A DNA stretch of 64,000 nucleotides from Streptomyces sp. NBC_00708 (GCA_036226585.1 CP108997.1:3968001-4032000); one strand, 5' to 3'. Positions 8,814 to 16,719 are shown, counted from the stretch's first letter. The notes: a model not told the origin generated them from the letters alone. Translations and numbers: made by a program.

Positions 8814-10247
8814 TCAGGTCCGCCGTTCCCCTCGGGCCAGTGCGACGACGACCAGGGCGAGCACCGCGCAGACGGCCGCCATCGCCCACAGCAGCGCGTG
8901 GAACGCGGAGTCGTAGGCGGTGGCGGGGGCCGTCCCCGAGGCCTCCCGCCCGGCGACGAGTCCGGCGACCGCCGAGCCGAAGACCGCCACCGCGACCGCC
9001 TCGCTGCCCAGGCGCAGGGTGTTGAGGAAGCCGGCCGCCATGCCCGCCTTCGCGGGTTCGACGAGGGCGAGGGCCTGGGCGTCCACCAGCCCGGCCGACA
9101 GCCCCATGCCCGCACCGGTGAGCAGCATGGGCGCGGCCATGACGGGCGTGGGGGTGTCCGGGCCGAGCAGCAGGAGGGCCAGGTCGCCGGCCACCAGGAA
9201 GCCCAGCGACGCCAGGACCACGCCGCGTGCGGGGGCGCCGCGTTCCACGAGCTTCGCGCCGACGAGCGGGAGCACGAGCACGGGCAGCGTCAGCAGCAGC
9301 ATGGTCGCCCCCGCCGAGGACGGGCTGTGTCCGGCGACGGTCGTCAGGTACGTCGGCAGGTACGTGAGCTGCGTGACGAACCCGAACGAGGCCGCCACGG
9401 GCACCAGGCAGTACGCGAGGAACGCCTTGTCGCGCAGCACGGACAGGTCGAGCAGCGGGGCCTCGGTCCGCTTCGAGCGCGCGGTGAAGAGGGCGAGCAG
9501 GGCGAGGGCCGCCACGAGCAGGCCGAGTGTGCCGGGGGCGGTCCAGCCCCACTGCGAGCCCTGCACGATGGCGTAGGTGAGCGCGAGCATCGCGAGGATG
9601 AAGACGGCGGCGCCGCGCACGTCGAGCCGGGGTGCGCGGGCGGTGGGTGCCGCGCCGGCCGTACGGGCCACGGCGGGCAGGCACACGAGGACGAGCGCCA
9701 GGGCCAGGGCGTGCAGCCCGAAGATCCAGCGCCAGCCGAGCAGGTCCACGGCCGGTCCGGAAACGGTGGGACCGAGCGCGACGCCCACACCGGCGACGGT
9801 GCCGAACAGCGCGAACGCCTTGGCGCGGGCGGCGCCGTCGAAGGCCGTGGAGATGATCGCGCTCCCGCAGGCGAAGATCGCCGCCCCGCCGATGCCGGAG
9901 ACCGCGCGGGCCGCGTCGAGCACGTACACGTCGGGCGTGACGGCGCAGACCAGGGAGGCGGCCGTGAAGATCGCGGCGCCCGTGGTGAACGCGCGGACGC
10001 GGCCGATGGTGTCGGCGAGCGACCCCCAGACGAGGGTGCAGCAGGCGAACGCCACGTTGAAGGCGTTCACCACCCATTGCAGGGCCGCCGGGCCCGCGTG
10101 GAGATCGGCGCCGATGGCGGGCAGCGCGACGGCGGTGCCGGAGATCGTGGTCGGGACGACGAAGACGGCGAGCAGGACGACGGCGAGCGTCAACCCCCGC
10201 CGCTCGGGGCCGGGTTGCCGTGTGGGGGCGGGCGCGGTCTGGGACAC
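8814..10247 (-). CDS. MFS drug exporter, 14-TM (DHA2) type
   Basis: The 477-residue membrane protein has the DHA2 layout: a short cytoplasmic N-terminus, about 14 hydrophobic helices, and after TM2 the A-motif-like loop LVWGSLADTIGRVRAF. TM4-5 carry the antiporter-type segment GTVAGVGVALGPTVSG. Such proteins expel drugs or metabolites by proton antiport. GTG 10247 is preceded by GGAG. The gene is divergent from an ArsR-type regulator, and two matching operator-like palindromes lie between them, so expression is likely repressed until a substrate appears. The substrate is unknown. Confidence 0.88.
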   Translation of the reverse strand: MSQTAPAPTRQPGPERRGLTLAVVLLAVFVVPTTISGTAVALPAIGADLHAGPAALQWVVNAFNVAFACCTLVWGSLADTIGRVRAFTTGAAIFTAASLVCAVTPDVYVLDAARAVSGIGGAAIFACGSAIISTAFDGAARAKAFALFGTVAGVGVALGPTVSGPAVDLLGWRWIFGLHALALALVLVCLPAVARTAGAAPTARAPRLDVRGAAVFILAMLALTYAIVQGSQWGWTAPGTLGLLVAALALLALFTARSKRTEAPLLDLSVLRDKAFLAYCLVPVAASFGFVTQLTYLPTYLTTVAGHSPSSAGATMLLLTLPVLVLPLVGAKLVERGAPARGVVLASLGFLVAGDLALLLLGPDTPTPVMAAPMLLTGAGMGLSAGLVDAQALALVEPAKAGMAAGFLNTLRLGSEAVAVAVFGSAVAGLVAGREASGTAPATAYDSAFHALLWAMAAVCAVLALVVVALARGERRT

Positions 10248-10284
10248 GGGTGGGCTCCGTGGGTGAGGGGGCAGGGAGGACCGC

Positions 10285-10306
10285 AGGTACGAATTTGCTC
10301 GTACCT
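10285..10306. promoter_or_regulatory. ArsR operator candidate 1
   Basis: AGGTACGA (10285-10292) and TCGTACCT (10299-10306) form a perfect inverted repeat around ATTTGC, 38 bp upstream of the exporter start. A second site of the same length and outer sequence lies 53 bp away. Confidence 0.65.
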
Positions 10307-10337
10307 GATGACCGGCGGCCAGACTGGCACGACGCTC

Positions 10338-10359
10338 AGGTACGACGCAAGTAGTACCT
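10338..10359. promoter_or_regulatory. ArsR operator candidate 2
   Basis: AGGTACGA begins the site and GTACCT ends it. It is 22 bp long, like site 1, with outer hexamers AGGTAC (10338-10343) and GTACCT (10354-10359) identical. It lies 44 bp upstream of the regulator start. Confidence 0.6.
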
Positions 10360-10402
10360 TGGTGGGGAGAGGCAGCCGTGACCGAGGTGGAGGAGGGGTG
10401 CC

Positions 10403-10726
10403 ATGCCGGACGCCGAAGGGCATCCGAGCCCGGAGGAGATGGAGCTCCAGGCCGTCATGAAGGCCCTGTCCGACCCCCTGCGCTACCTGGTCGTCGCCAC
10501 CCTGGCCGCCCAGCCCGAGGGCACCGAACGCTCCTGCACGTCCTTCGGTCTGCCCGTCTCCAAGTCGACCCGGACGCACCACTTCCGCGTCCTCCGCGAG
10601 GCCGGCCTCGTCCGCCAGGTGGACCGGGGCAACAGCCGCATGGCCCGGCTCCGCCGCGAGGACATCGAGTCCCGCTTCCCGGGGCTGCTGAGGCTGATCG
10701 CGGACAGCGCGGGGCCGGTGGCGTAG
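10403..10726 (+). CDS. ArsR-type winged-helix regulator
   Basis: The 107-residue protein has the compact ArsR fold: ALSDPLRYLVVATLAAQ (helix 1-2), a recognition helix region VSKSTRTHHFRVLREAGLV (about 52-70) and a wing QVDRGNSRMARLRRED. The metal-binding ELCVC motif is absent, so it probably senses an organic ligand or redox change (Cys at about 40) rather than metal. It is divergent from the DHA2 exporter and probably binds the two AGGTAC palindromes between them. Confidence 0.85.
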   Translation: MPDAEGHPSPEEMELQAVMKALSDPLRYLVVATLAAQPEGTERSCTSFGLPVSKSTRTHHFRVLREAGLVRQVDRGNSRMARLRREDIESRFPGLLRLIADSAGPVA

Positions 10727-10744
10727 GGGCTCGGAGGCCCCCGC

Positions 10745-11164
10745 TCAGCGGTCGGCGCTGCCCGGCGGGACGACCCACTCGGCGGGCTGGCCGGTGAGCG
10801 AGGCGATCATGTCGAAGTCGCCGTCGTAGTGCAGGACGGTCAGCCGGTTCAGCTCGGCGGTCGCGGCGATCAGCAGGTCCGGGAGCGACAGGGCCCGGGG
10901 GAAACCGGCGCGCAGGGCGTGGCGCTGGACCTCCAGGGCGCGGGCGAAGGTGTCCTCCGTGACGTGGAGGTAGTCGAAGGCGTGCAGCCAGGTGCTGATC
11001 CTGGTGGCCTCGGAGCTGTCCCGGGCCGAGTGGACCATCTCGTACTCGGTGGGTTGGCACACCGCGAGCAGATACCGCTCGTGCAGCGGCTTCAGCACCT
11101 GCTTGACGGCAGGCTTCGTCCAGCGCGCGAGCGCGGACTTGTCGATCAGATAGCGGTCCTGCAT
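10745..11164 (-). CDS. vapC: PIN-domain toxin VapC
   Basis: The 139-residue protein has the PIN ribonuclease pattern: Asp8 in YLIDKSAL, Glu40/Glu42 in PTEYEM, Asp96 in SLPDLLIAATAEL and Asp114/Asp116 in HYDGDFDMI. These acidic residues hold the catalytic metal in VapC RNases, which cleave tRNA or rRNA. The ATG at 11164 overlaps the antitoxin stop by one base (TGATG), the usual coupled arrangement with antitoxin first. All expected acidic residues are present, so it should be active. Confidence 0.9.
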   Translation of the reverse strand: MQDRYLIDKSALARWTKPAVKQVLKPLHERYLLAVCQPTEYEMVHSARDSSEATRISTWLHAFDYLHVTEDTFARALEVQRHALRAGFPRALSLPDLLIAATAELNRLTVLHYDGDFDMIASLTGQPAEWVVPPGSADR

Positions 11165-11406
11165 CAGGCGGCCCGGCCGCCGCCGCGCTTGAGGCTGCCG
11201 TCGGCGTTGCGGGGCCCGGTGCTCTCGACGATCTCGCTGAAGTCGAGCTCCCCGGCGTCCATGGCGTCGAAGCCCTCCTGTCGGAGGTGGCGCTTGACGG
11301 CGTCCTCCATGGCCAGGCGCACCGCCTGGGCCTTGGTCTTGGTGCCGAATATGCGCATGGCCTCGGCGACCATGGCCTCGTCGAGGTCGATGACTGTCCT
11401 GGCCAT
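11164..11406 (-). CDS. vapB: VapB-type antitoxin
   Basis: The 80-residue protein has a short N-terminal DNA-binding segment MARTVIDLDEAMVAEAMRIF, then KTKAQAVRLAMEDAVKR, as in VapB (type II TA; DUF2191-like) antitoxins. The acidic/Gly-rich C-terminal tail (about 50-80) is the likely toxin-neutralising arm. ATG 11406 follows GGGGAG at suitable spacing. It overlaps vapC by one base. The palindrome at 11439-11475 immediately upstream is the likely autoregulatory site. Confidence 0.88.
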   Translation of the reverse strand: MARTVIDLDEAMVAEAMRIFGTKTKAQAVRLAMEDAVKRHLRQEGFDAMDAGELDFSEIVESTGPRNADGSLKRGGGRAA

Positions 11407-11438
11407 GTGCGTGCTCCCCACTCGGACCGCCGGAGGTA

Positions 11439-11475
11439 AAACGATATCACTTCGATGTGCTTCGCGATATCGTTT
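11439..11475. promoter_or_regulatory. VapB(C) operator in the vapB / divergent gene intergenic region
   Basis: Perfect inverted repeats AAACGATATC (11439-11448) and GATATCGTTT (11466-11475) are separated by 17 nt, so the two GATATC cores sit on the same DNA face about 2.5 turns apart. The site lies 33 bp from vapB and 43 bp from the divergent gene. It is AT-rich against the background, as expected for a promoter/operator. Confidence 0.65.
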
Positions 11476-11517
11476 CGGGTCCGTCGCGCGGGCGGACGCC
11501 ACCCCGAGGAGGAACCC

Positions 11518-11958
11518 GTGTCCCACCCGCAACCCCTCACCCCCGAGCAGGCACTCGCCGGCGCGAAGAAGCGTCTGGAGCTCCCGCGCATCGTCGTGAT
11601 CTGCGGTTCCACCCGATTCATGGCCGAGATGGCCGAGGCCGATCTGCGGGAGACCGCAGCCGGAAGGATCGTCGTCAAGCCCGGTTGCGACATGAAGTCG
11701 CCGCACGCGCTCTGGTCCGATCCGGCCGGGGCCGAGGCGCTGAAGGCCCGGCTGGACGAGCTGCACCGGGCGAAGATCCGGCTCGCCGACGAGGCGCTGG
11801 TGGTCGGCGACTACATCGGGGACAGCACCCGGGCCGAGATCGCCTACGCCCGTGAGCTGGGCAAGCCGGTGCGGTTCACGCACCCGGTGGTCGACCCCGG
11901 GGTTGCGGGTGATCGGCGACACGGTGATGGCCCCGTTACGACGCGCGCCGGCCGCTGA
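11518..11958 (+). CDS. Nucleoside 2-deoxyribosyltransferase-like protein (DUF4406-like)
   Basis: The 146-residue protein contains VVICGSTRFMAEM (about 25-37), a long helical middle, and ADEALVVGDYIGDSTRAEIAYARELGKPVRF (about 90-121). The GSTRF loop and the ST-x-x-EIAYA helix match the nucleoside deoxyribosyltransferase-like Rossmann fold that recognises nucleotides or nucleosides; such genes are common in phages. GTG 11518 has AGGAGG five nt upstream. The C-terminal 25 residues (from HPVVDPGV) are low-complexity and look frameshifted relative to the usual end of the family. It is divergent from vapBC across a shared palindrome. Confidence 0.7.
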   Translation: MSHPQPLTPEQALAGAKKRLELPRIVVICGSTRFMAEMAEADLRETAAGRIVVKPGCDMKSPHALWSDPAGAEALKARLDELHRAKIRLADEALVVGDYIGDSTRAEIAYARELGKPVRFTHPVVDPGVAGDRRHGDGPVTTRAGR

Positions 11959-12180
11959 CGGCGACCGGGACCAATCTCCTCGGGCCGGTCAAGCACGTGG
12001 CCACCGTCGAGGCCCGGTACTTCGGCGAGGTCTTCGGCCGCCCGTCCCCGGAACCGCTGTCCCGGTGGCAGGACGCCGACGGCAGCGATCTGTCGGCCAC
12101 CGAGGACGAGACCCGCGAGCAGGTCGTCGGGTTCTACCGCCTCGACGGCCGGGCCGGGCGTAGCCGCCGGGCCGTAGGGC
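11928..12180 (+). pseudogene. Possible coding remnant
   Basis: A frame opened after the TGA at 11925-11927 shows strong GC3 bias and protein-like composition (segments GTNLLGPVKHVATVEARYF and GEVFGRPSPEPLSRWQDA, ending near VVGFYRLDGRAG). It has no clear start except a GTG at 11997 without a ribosome-binding site, and no stop before it runs into the convergent gene. It may be the decayed end of a gene once following, or fused to, the DUF4406-like gene. Confidence 0.3.
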
Positions 12181-12194
12181 ACCCCCCGGCCCCT

Positions 12195-13034
12195 TCAGCG
12201 CTTGGGCCGGTCCGTCTTCGGGAGCAGCCCCGCGCGTACTGCTCGGGCCTGGGCGCGGACCTTCTGGGGTGGGAGGCCCGGGGTTCGGCGGGCCGGGTTT
12301 CCCCGGCAGGTACGGCACTTGCCGCCTGCCAGGGCGTCGGCCGTGCCCGGGACGCGGCACTCGCTGCATTCCAGGGTGCGCAGGACCGTACGTGGTTCGC
12401 GCGACGGGGGCAGCTTGGTGCGGAGGCGGGTGGCGACGAGGGCGGCCGGGTGGTGGATGCGGTCCGGGAGGCCGGTGGTGAGGGCCTGGAGGATCTCGGG
12501 TTCCGTGGCGCCCCGCCGCAGCCATTCCGTCATCTGCGGTTCCAGCGCCACGCAGTCCCGGTGCGACAGCGACAGGGCGGGCGCCGTGCGGCCCAGCGCG
12601 GCCAGCAGGATGAACGCGCGGGAACGCGTGGCCCGTTGGGTGTCCTTCGGCACGTCGCCCCGGCCGTACGCCGCCCACCACGCCTCGTCCCGCGCCGTGC
12701 GTGAGAAGAACGTACGCGTCACCCACAGCAGGTTCTCGCCGTTGACCACGCACTCGCTGCCCCGGCGCAGGTGGCCCGCCTCCTGGAGCCGGTTCAGCGT
12801 GGTGCGGATCGCGCACTGGCCGTACGGGAGTGCCTTCGCGAGCGTTTTCACGGAGATGTCGGCCCCGTCGCACAGCCCGTCGATGTACGCGGCGATCGCG
12901 GCGTCGCGGGGGGTGAGGTGCGTGAAGTCCGCGCCCGTACGGGGGCGTTGGTCCGGGGCGGAACGCTTGCCGTAACCGGGATTGGCCATCGGGTGGTCTT
13001 GCGCGGGCGCGCCACTAAACTGGCTGGCAGCCAT
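12195..13034 (-). CDS. HTH protein with C-terminal zinc ribbon
   Basis: The 279-residue protein has a winged-helix segment at about 40-100 (LTPRDAAIAAYIDGL, ISVKTLAKALPYGQCAIRTTL, then LQEAGHLRRG), a long helical middle and a C-terminal CSEC ... CRTC ribbon (about 229-248) before a basic tail. Members of this group are frequent in Streptomyces accessory DNA and are annotated as MarR-like or helix-turn-helix regulators. The target is unknown. ATG 13034 follows GAGGACC; an in-frame ATG at 12989 is a possible later start. The zinc-ribbon plus basic tail suggests nucleic-acid binding at two points. Confidence 0.7.
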   Translation of the reverse strand: MAASQFSGAPAQDHPMANPGYGKRSAPDQRPRTGADFTHLTPRDAAIAAYIDGLCDGADISVKTLAKALPYGQCAIRTTLNRLQEAGHLRRGSECVVNGENLLWVTRTFFSRTARDEAWWAAYGRGDVPKDTQRATRSRAFILLAALGRTAPALSLSHRDCVALEPQMTEWLRRGATEPEILQALTTGLPDRIHHPAALVATRLRTKLPPSREPRTVLRTLECSECRVPGTADALAGGKCRTCRGNPARRTPGLPPQKVRAQARAVRAGLLPKTDRPKR

Positions 13035-13403
13035 CTGATCGGTCCTCAGCTTCGATCGAGGTGGTCAGGCCCCTGGCGGTGTTTGCGGACCGGCGGGGGC
13101 CGTCTTCGTCTCTGTCCTCGCCGAAGCTAGAGCGCGACTACCCCGCGTCGCAACTTGATCGCGAAAAGTGAACCCTTGCGGGTCACGAGGGGTGGGTGGG
13201 CGGGTTCGGGCCCACCCACCATTCCGCTGAAAGAGCGCTCGGACCTCGCGACTTGAGCCCCGGGGCAGGACCCCGCGCGTCCTGGCGTGACGGCTCGGGG
13301 GTGCGTGCCCGTGGGGCCGTCGTGGCCGAATCTCGTCCGGGCCGGCAAGAGAATCACCACTCTGGGTATGCATCGTCATTACGCAGCGTGGAAGGAATGG
13401 ATC
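13035..13403. other. Gene-free interval
   Basis: This 369-bp interval separates the divergent HTH gene and the small gene pair. It holds a GC hairpin at 13191-13220 (arms GGTGGGTGGGC and GCCCACCCACC) and no frame with convincing coding bias. Promoters for both flanking genes must lie here, but none is clear. Confidence 0.5.
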
Positions 13404-13640
13404 ATGACTACTACGGAACGGCGCAGGGCGGCAGTGGAGAGAATCCGGGAGGCCGAGGAGGTGGTGGCGCAGTTGAGGGACGGCTTCGCGCGGGCCGGGG
13501 TGAAGCTGCCGTCGCTGCGGATCGACGCGGCCTCGTGCGCGGGTGACGATCCGGTGGTGCTCGTCGACCTGGGGCGTTGCAACCTCGACGCGGCGGTGCG
13601 GCTGAGCCGGGTGCTGGACGAGAGGGCGGCGGGGGCATGA
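13404..13640 (+). CDS. Small conserved-type hypothetical protein (first of a coupled pair)
   Basis: The 78-residue protein has an N-terminal amphipathic helix (RRRAAVERIREAEEVVAQL) followed by GVKLPSLRID and a strand-helix VLVDLGRCNLDAAVRLSRVL. From memory, small proteins of this type occur in Streptomyces next to a second small gene, often near XRE/DUF397-type regulators. ATG 13404 follows GGAAGGAATGG. The stop overlaps the next start as ATGA. Function unknown. Confidence 0.65.
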   Translation: MTTTERRRAAVERIREAEEVVAQLRDGFARAGVKLPSLRIDAASCAGDDPVVLVDLGRCNLDAAVRLSRVLDERAAGA

Positions 13641-13879
13641 CGGCCGAGGGCGGCCAACCGGAGCCGTGCGCGCCGGAGCCGGGGTCGTTCGCCGTGGACG
13701 CGCGGGACGGGCGGGTGGGCCGGGTGCTGGGGCGCGTCGGGCCGTACGTGCGGTTGCGGCCGCCGGGTGGCGGGGCGGTGTGGGACTGCCCGCCCGACTC
13801 CGTCCGGCCTGCGCCGCCGGGGGTCGTCCTGCGGGCACGGGTGACGGAGCTGAACCGCGAGGGGAAGCTGCCGCGATGA
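13637..13879 (+). CDS. Small hypothetical protein (second of a coupled pair)
   Basis: The 80-residue protein contains FAVDARDGRVGRVLGRVGPYVRL and GGGAVWDCPPDSVRPA, a short all-beta pattern like an SH3-type barrel. ATG 13637 overlaps the upstream stop by four bases (ATGA), so the two proteins are translated together and may act together. Function unknown. Confidence 0.65.
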   Translation: MTAEGGQPEPCAPEPGSFAVDARDGRVGRVLGRVGPYVRLRPPGGGAVWDCPPDSVRPAPPGVVLRARVTELNREGKLPR

Positions 13880-13926
13880 GCGACGTTCGGCGGCGGGGCT
13901 CGCGGGGCGGCGGTTAGCCTGCCGGG

Positions 13927-14754
13927 ATGGGGATCATGAGCATGGAGAGCGATGCCGAACTGGCCGTCAGGGCCGCGCGTGCGGGTGCGACCGTCGTGCG
14001 GGAGATGTACGGGGCTTCGCTGACGCGGTACGAGAAGGGCGGGGGCGACTTCGCGACGGCCGCCGACATCGCGGCGGAGGAGGCCGTGCTCGGTGTGCTG
14101 CGCGCGGCCCGGCCCGATGACGCGGTGACCGGGGAGGAGAGCGGGGAGTCCGGGGCCGCCGGGGCGGGGCGCCGGTGGCTGGTCGATCCGCTGTGCGGCA
14201 CCTTGAACTACGCGGTGGGCAACATGCTCGTCGCGGTGAACGTCGCGCTGCGGGACGGCTCCGGCATCGCGGCGGCGGCCTCCGCCGATCCGTTCAGCGG
14301 CGAGGTGTTCTGGACCGACGGGGCGGACGCCCGGGTGCGTGGGGAGGACGGGCGGGACGAGCGGCTCATACCCTCGGCGGGCTCACGGCTCGTCGACCTC
14401 AACCTGGACCCGCCGTTCCCGCACGCGCCGGGCTTCCGGGCGGTGGAGCTCATGGCCGCGCCGGAGTTCGTCGCCGGGTTCCGGCCGCGCGTCGTCTCCA
14501 GCACGGTGGCCGTCGCCTGGGTCGCCGCCGGGCGCCGGGCCGCGTACGTCACGGATGGCGGGCCCGGCCTGCGCCTGGACAGCGTCCACTTCGCGGCGGG
14601 CATCGCGCTGTGCGAGGCCGCCGGATGCGTGGTGACCGGCATCGACGGGCTGCCGGTGGACCGGGGCGAGGGCGGCCTCATCGTGGCGGCGGACGCCGAG
14701 ACGCACGCGGCGCTGCTGGAGCTGGCGCGGGGCGGGGCGCGGGCCGGGGAGTGA
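13927..14754 (+). CDS. Inositol monophosphatase family homologue with altered metal ligands
   Basis: The 275-residue protein keeps the IMPase fold: GDFATAADIAAEEAVL, the GEES motif (Glu70, Glu71), WLVDPLCGTLNY (87-94) and a C-terminal DSVHFAAGIALCEAAGC. In typical members the second motif is DPxDGT and the last WDxAAG. Here the second Asp is Cys90 and the Asp of WDxAAG is His221. These residues bind the catalytic magnesium ions, so the protein either uses another metal or is not a standard phosphatase. In-frame ATGs at 13936 and 13942 are possible starts. It is followed by a strong hairpin. Confidence 0.8.
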   Translation: MGIMSMESDAELAVRAARAGATVVREMYGASLTRYEKGGGDFATAADIAAEEAVLGVLRAARPDDAVTGEESGESGAAGAGRRWLVDPLCGTLNYAVGNMLVAVNVALRDGSGIAAAASADPFSGEVFWTDGADARVRGEDGRDERLIPSAGSRLVDLNLDPPFPHAPGFRAVELMAAPEFVAGFRPRVVSSTVAVAWVAAGRRAAYVTDGGPGLRLDSVHFAAGIALCEAAGCVVTGIDGLPVDRGEGGLIVAADAETHAALLELARGGARAGE

Positions 14755-14771
14755 AGGTGAGCGGCGCTCGG

Positions 14772-14820
14772 TGCGCCGCGGCGCCCTCCCGCGCATTTGC
14801 GGGGAGGGCGCCGCGGCGCA
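14772..14820. terminator. Bidirectional hairpin between convergent genes
   Basis: TGCGCCGCGGCGCCCTCCC pairs with its complement ending at 14820 across GCGCATTTGC, with one bulged base. It sits 17 nt after the IMPase-like gene and 4 nt from the end of the FG-GAP gene. Confidence 0.75.
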
Positions 14821-14824
14821 GTGA

Positions 14825-16483
14825 TCAGTACAGGCCGTTGTAGATGTTGAAGCCGTAGCCGATCTGTACGCGCTTGCTGATCGTGCCGGTCCCGGTGGAC
14901 GTGTAGCGGTACAGGTCGCCGTAGCCGTTGACGCCGATCAGGTCGGCCCTGCCGTCCCCGTTGATGTCGCCGGGCGCGGCGAACTTGTTGTAGATGTCGA
15001 AGCCGGAGCCGATCTTCACGCGCGCCGCCAGCGGTGCGGACGCCTGGCCCGTGCCCGCGTACAGGTAGAGCGTGCCGTCCTTGGCGACGGCCACCACATC
15101 GGTCCTGCCGTCGTCGGTGAGGTCGCCGGCGCCGACGATGTGGCGGTACGTGCCGTAGCCGTAGCCGACCTTGATCTTGGCGCCGAACTCGGTGAGGCCG
15201 TTGCCCGGATACAGGTACAGGTCGCCCTTGGTGTCGCGGGCCAGCAGGTCGCCCTTGCCGTCACCGCTCAGGTCGCCCGGCCCGATGAGATCGTCGTAGA
15301 CGCCCCAGCCGCTGCCGAAGGAGTGGTTCCCGATGGTCAGCCGGCCGTCCTGGACCTGGAGCAGTTCGGCCCGGCCGTCGACATCGAGGGAGGAGACGAG
15401 CCTCGTCAGCCCGGACTGGGCGGTGTAGTAGAACGTGCGGGGGTAGAACTGTCCGTTGTTCCTGGAGTCGTACCACCACGAACTGCCGTTGTCGGTGGTG
15501 CCCACGGCCTCATGCTTGCCGAAGTCGGGGTTGCCGCCCTGGCCGACGAACAGGGCGGCCTTCTGCCAGCCGAAGGCATCGGCGGTACGCGCGCGGAAGC
15601 CGCCCTGCCCGGTGGACCGGTAGATGTACGTGTCGCCGTTCGGCTTGCGGCCCATGAGGTCGCCGTGGCCGTCTCCGTTGAGGTCGTCGACACCCACGAG
15701 CTGGTTGTAGATGCCGAAGCCGTAGCCAATTCTCTTGGTGGGCGTCTTGAAGGGCTTCGCCGCGTCGCCGGTGCCCGCGAAGAAGTACAGGTCCCCGCCC
15801 GTGGTGCGGGTGACGACATCGCCGAACCCGTCACCGTTGCTGTCGTTGAGGCCGACGATCTGGTCGTACGTCCCCCAGCCGGAGGCCACCTTGACCGCGG
15901 GCGCGAAGGGCTCGCCCTTGATGGCGCCGGTGGAGGCGTGGAGGTAGACGTCGCCGGAGGGCGTGCGCGCGAGCAGGTCGTTGCGGCCGTCACCGGTCAG
16001 GTCGCCGGGGGAGAGGATCTTGTTGTACTTCTGCCAGCCGTCACCGGACCATGTGGCGGGGGAGGTCCTTTCCTCGCCCGCGCTCGGGTACAGCGTGAGC
16101 GTGCCGGTCGCGGACAGCGTGACGATCTCGGGCGGGCCGTCGGCGTTGAGGTCGCCCAGCGCGATGATGTCCTTGTGCATCTCCCGCTGGTCGGTGGCGG
16201 GGATCCGGAACGGGTAGTCCGGGGTGTTCGGGCCCGCCTTGACGTACAGGCCGCCGTCCACGCCTCGGTAGAGGAGGTCGTTGTCGCCGTTGCCGTTCAG
16301 GTCCAAGCGGGGTTTCGTAGTGGCCGGCGTTTCGGGGCCGCCGGAGCCCCTTGAGGCGTCGTCGGCCGAGGCCGGAGCCGCCAGCAGCATGCCGGCGGAG
16401 AGAACGAGTGCGGTGCAGGCCGCGATCCGTCTCGCGCGCTTCGCGCGCGCGAGACCGAAACGGCCGGATGTAGCGGAAGGCAA
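14825..16483 (-). CDS. Secreted FG-GAP/VCBS repeat protein
   Basis: The 552-residue protein has a signal peptide (RAKRARR, hydrophobic ALVLSAGMLLAA, cleavage near ASA-DD at 41). About eight repeats of roughly 50-55 residues follow, with pattern GYGFxIYNxxxGxGDxNGDGxxDLL, as in FG-GAP/VCBS beta-propeller blades whose DxNxDGxxD loops bind calcium. No catalytic domain is attached, so it is probably a secreted propeller binding a polymer or surface. The only usable start is TTG 16483, with GGGGGG only 3 nt upstream, which is unusually close. Confidence 0.82.
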   Translation of the reverse strand: MPSATSGRFGLARAKRARRIAACTALVLSAGMLLAAPASADDASRGSGGPETPATTKPRLDLNGNGDNDLLYRGVDGGLYVKAGPNTPDYPFRIPATDQREMHKDIIALGDLNADGPPEIVTLSATGTLTLYPSAGEERTSPATWSGDGWQKYNKILSPGDLTGDGRNDLLARTPSGDVYLHASTGAIKGEPFAPAVKVASGWGTYDQIVGLNDSNGDGFGDVVTRTTGGDLYFFAGTGDAAKPFKTPTKRIGYGFGIYNQLVGVDDLNGDGHGDLMGRKPNGDTYIYRSTGQGGFRARTADAFGWQKAALFVGQGGNPDFGKHEAVGTTDNGSSWWYDSRNNGQFYPRTFYYTAQSGLTRLVSSLDVDGRAELLQVQDGRLTIGNHSFGSGWGVYDDLIGPGDLSGDGKGDLLARDTKGDLYLYPGNGLTEFGAKIKVGYGYGTYRHIVGAGDLTDDGRTDVVAVAKDGTLYLYAGTGQASAPLAARVKIGSGFDIYNKFAAPGDINGDGRADLIGVNGYGDLYRYTSTGTGTISKRVQIGYGFNIYNGLY

Positions 16484-16668
16484 AGTCCCCCCAGGGATTT
16501 TCCGCGCGTGGGTGTCACCAGCGGGACGGGAGTGATTCAGGCTTGAATCAGCTGGTGTTCACATCGACCCGCGCCGACCCTCATTGGAGGGGGCGATTTT
16601 CAGCCATCCCTGGTGCATGTTTTCGGCCATCCCCCTCGGTACCGGCAAGAACTGAGCCGTGACGACGA

Positions 16669-16703
16669 AGCGGCGGCACCCCTCGGTGAAGGGTGCCGCC
16701 GCT
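16669..16703. terminator. Terminator of the mur operon
   Basis: A perfect 13-bp inverted repeat (AGCGGCGGCACCC and complement) with a 9-nt loop lies 17 nt past the murP stop on the minus strand. Confidence 0.7.
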
Positions 16704-16719
16704 CCGTTTCGCGTGTGTC

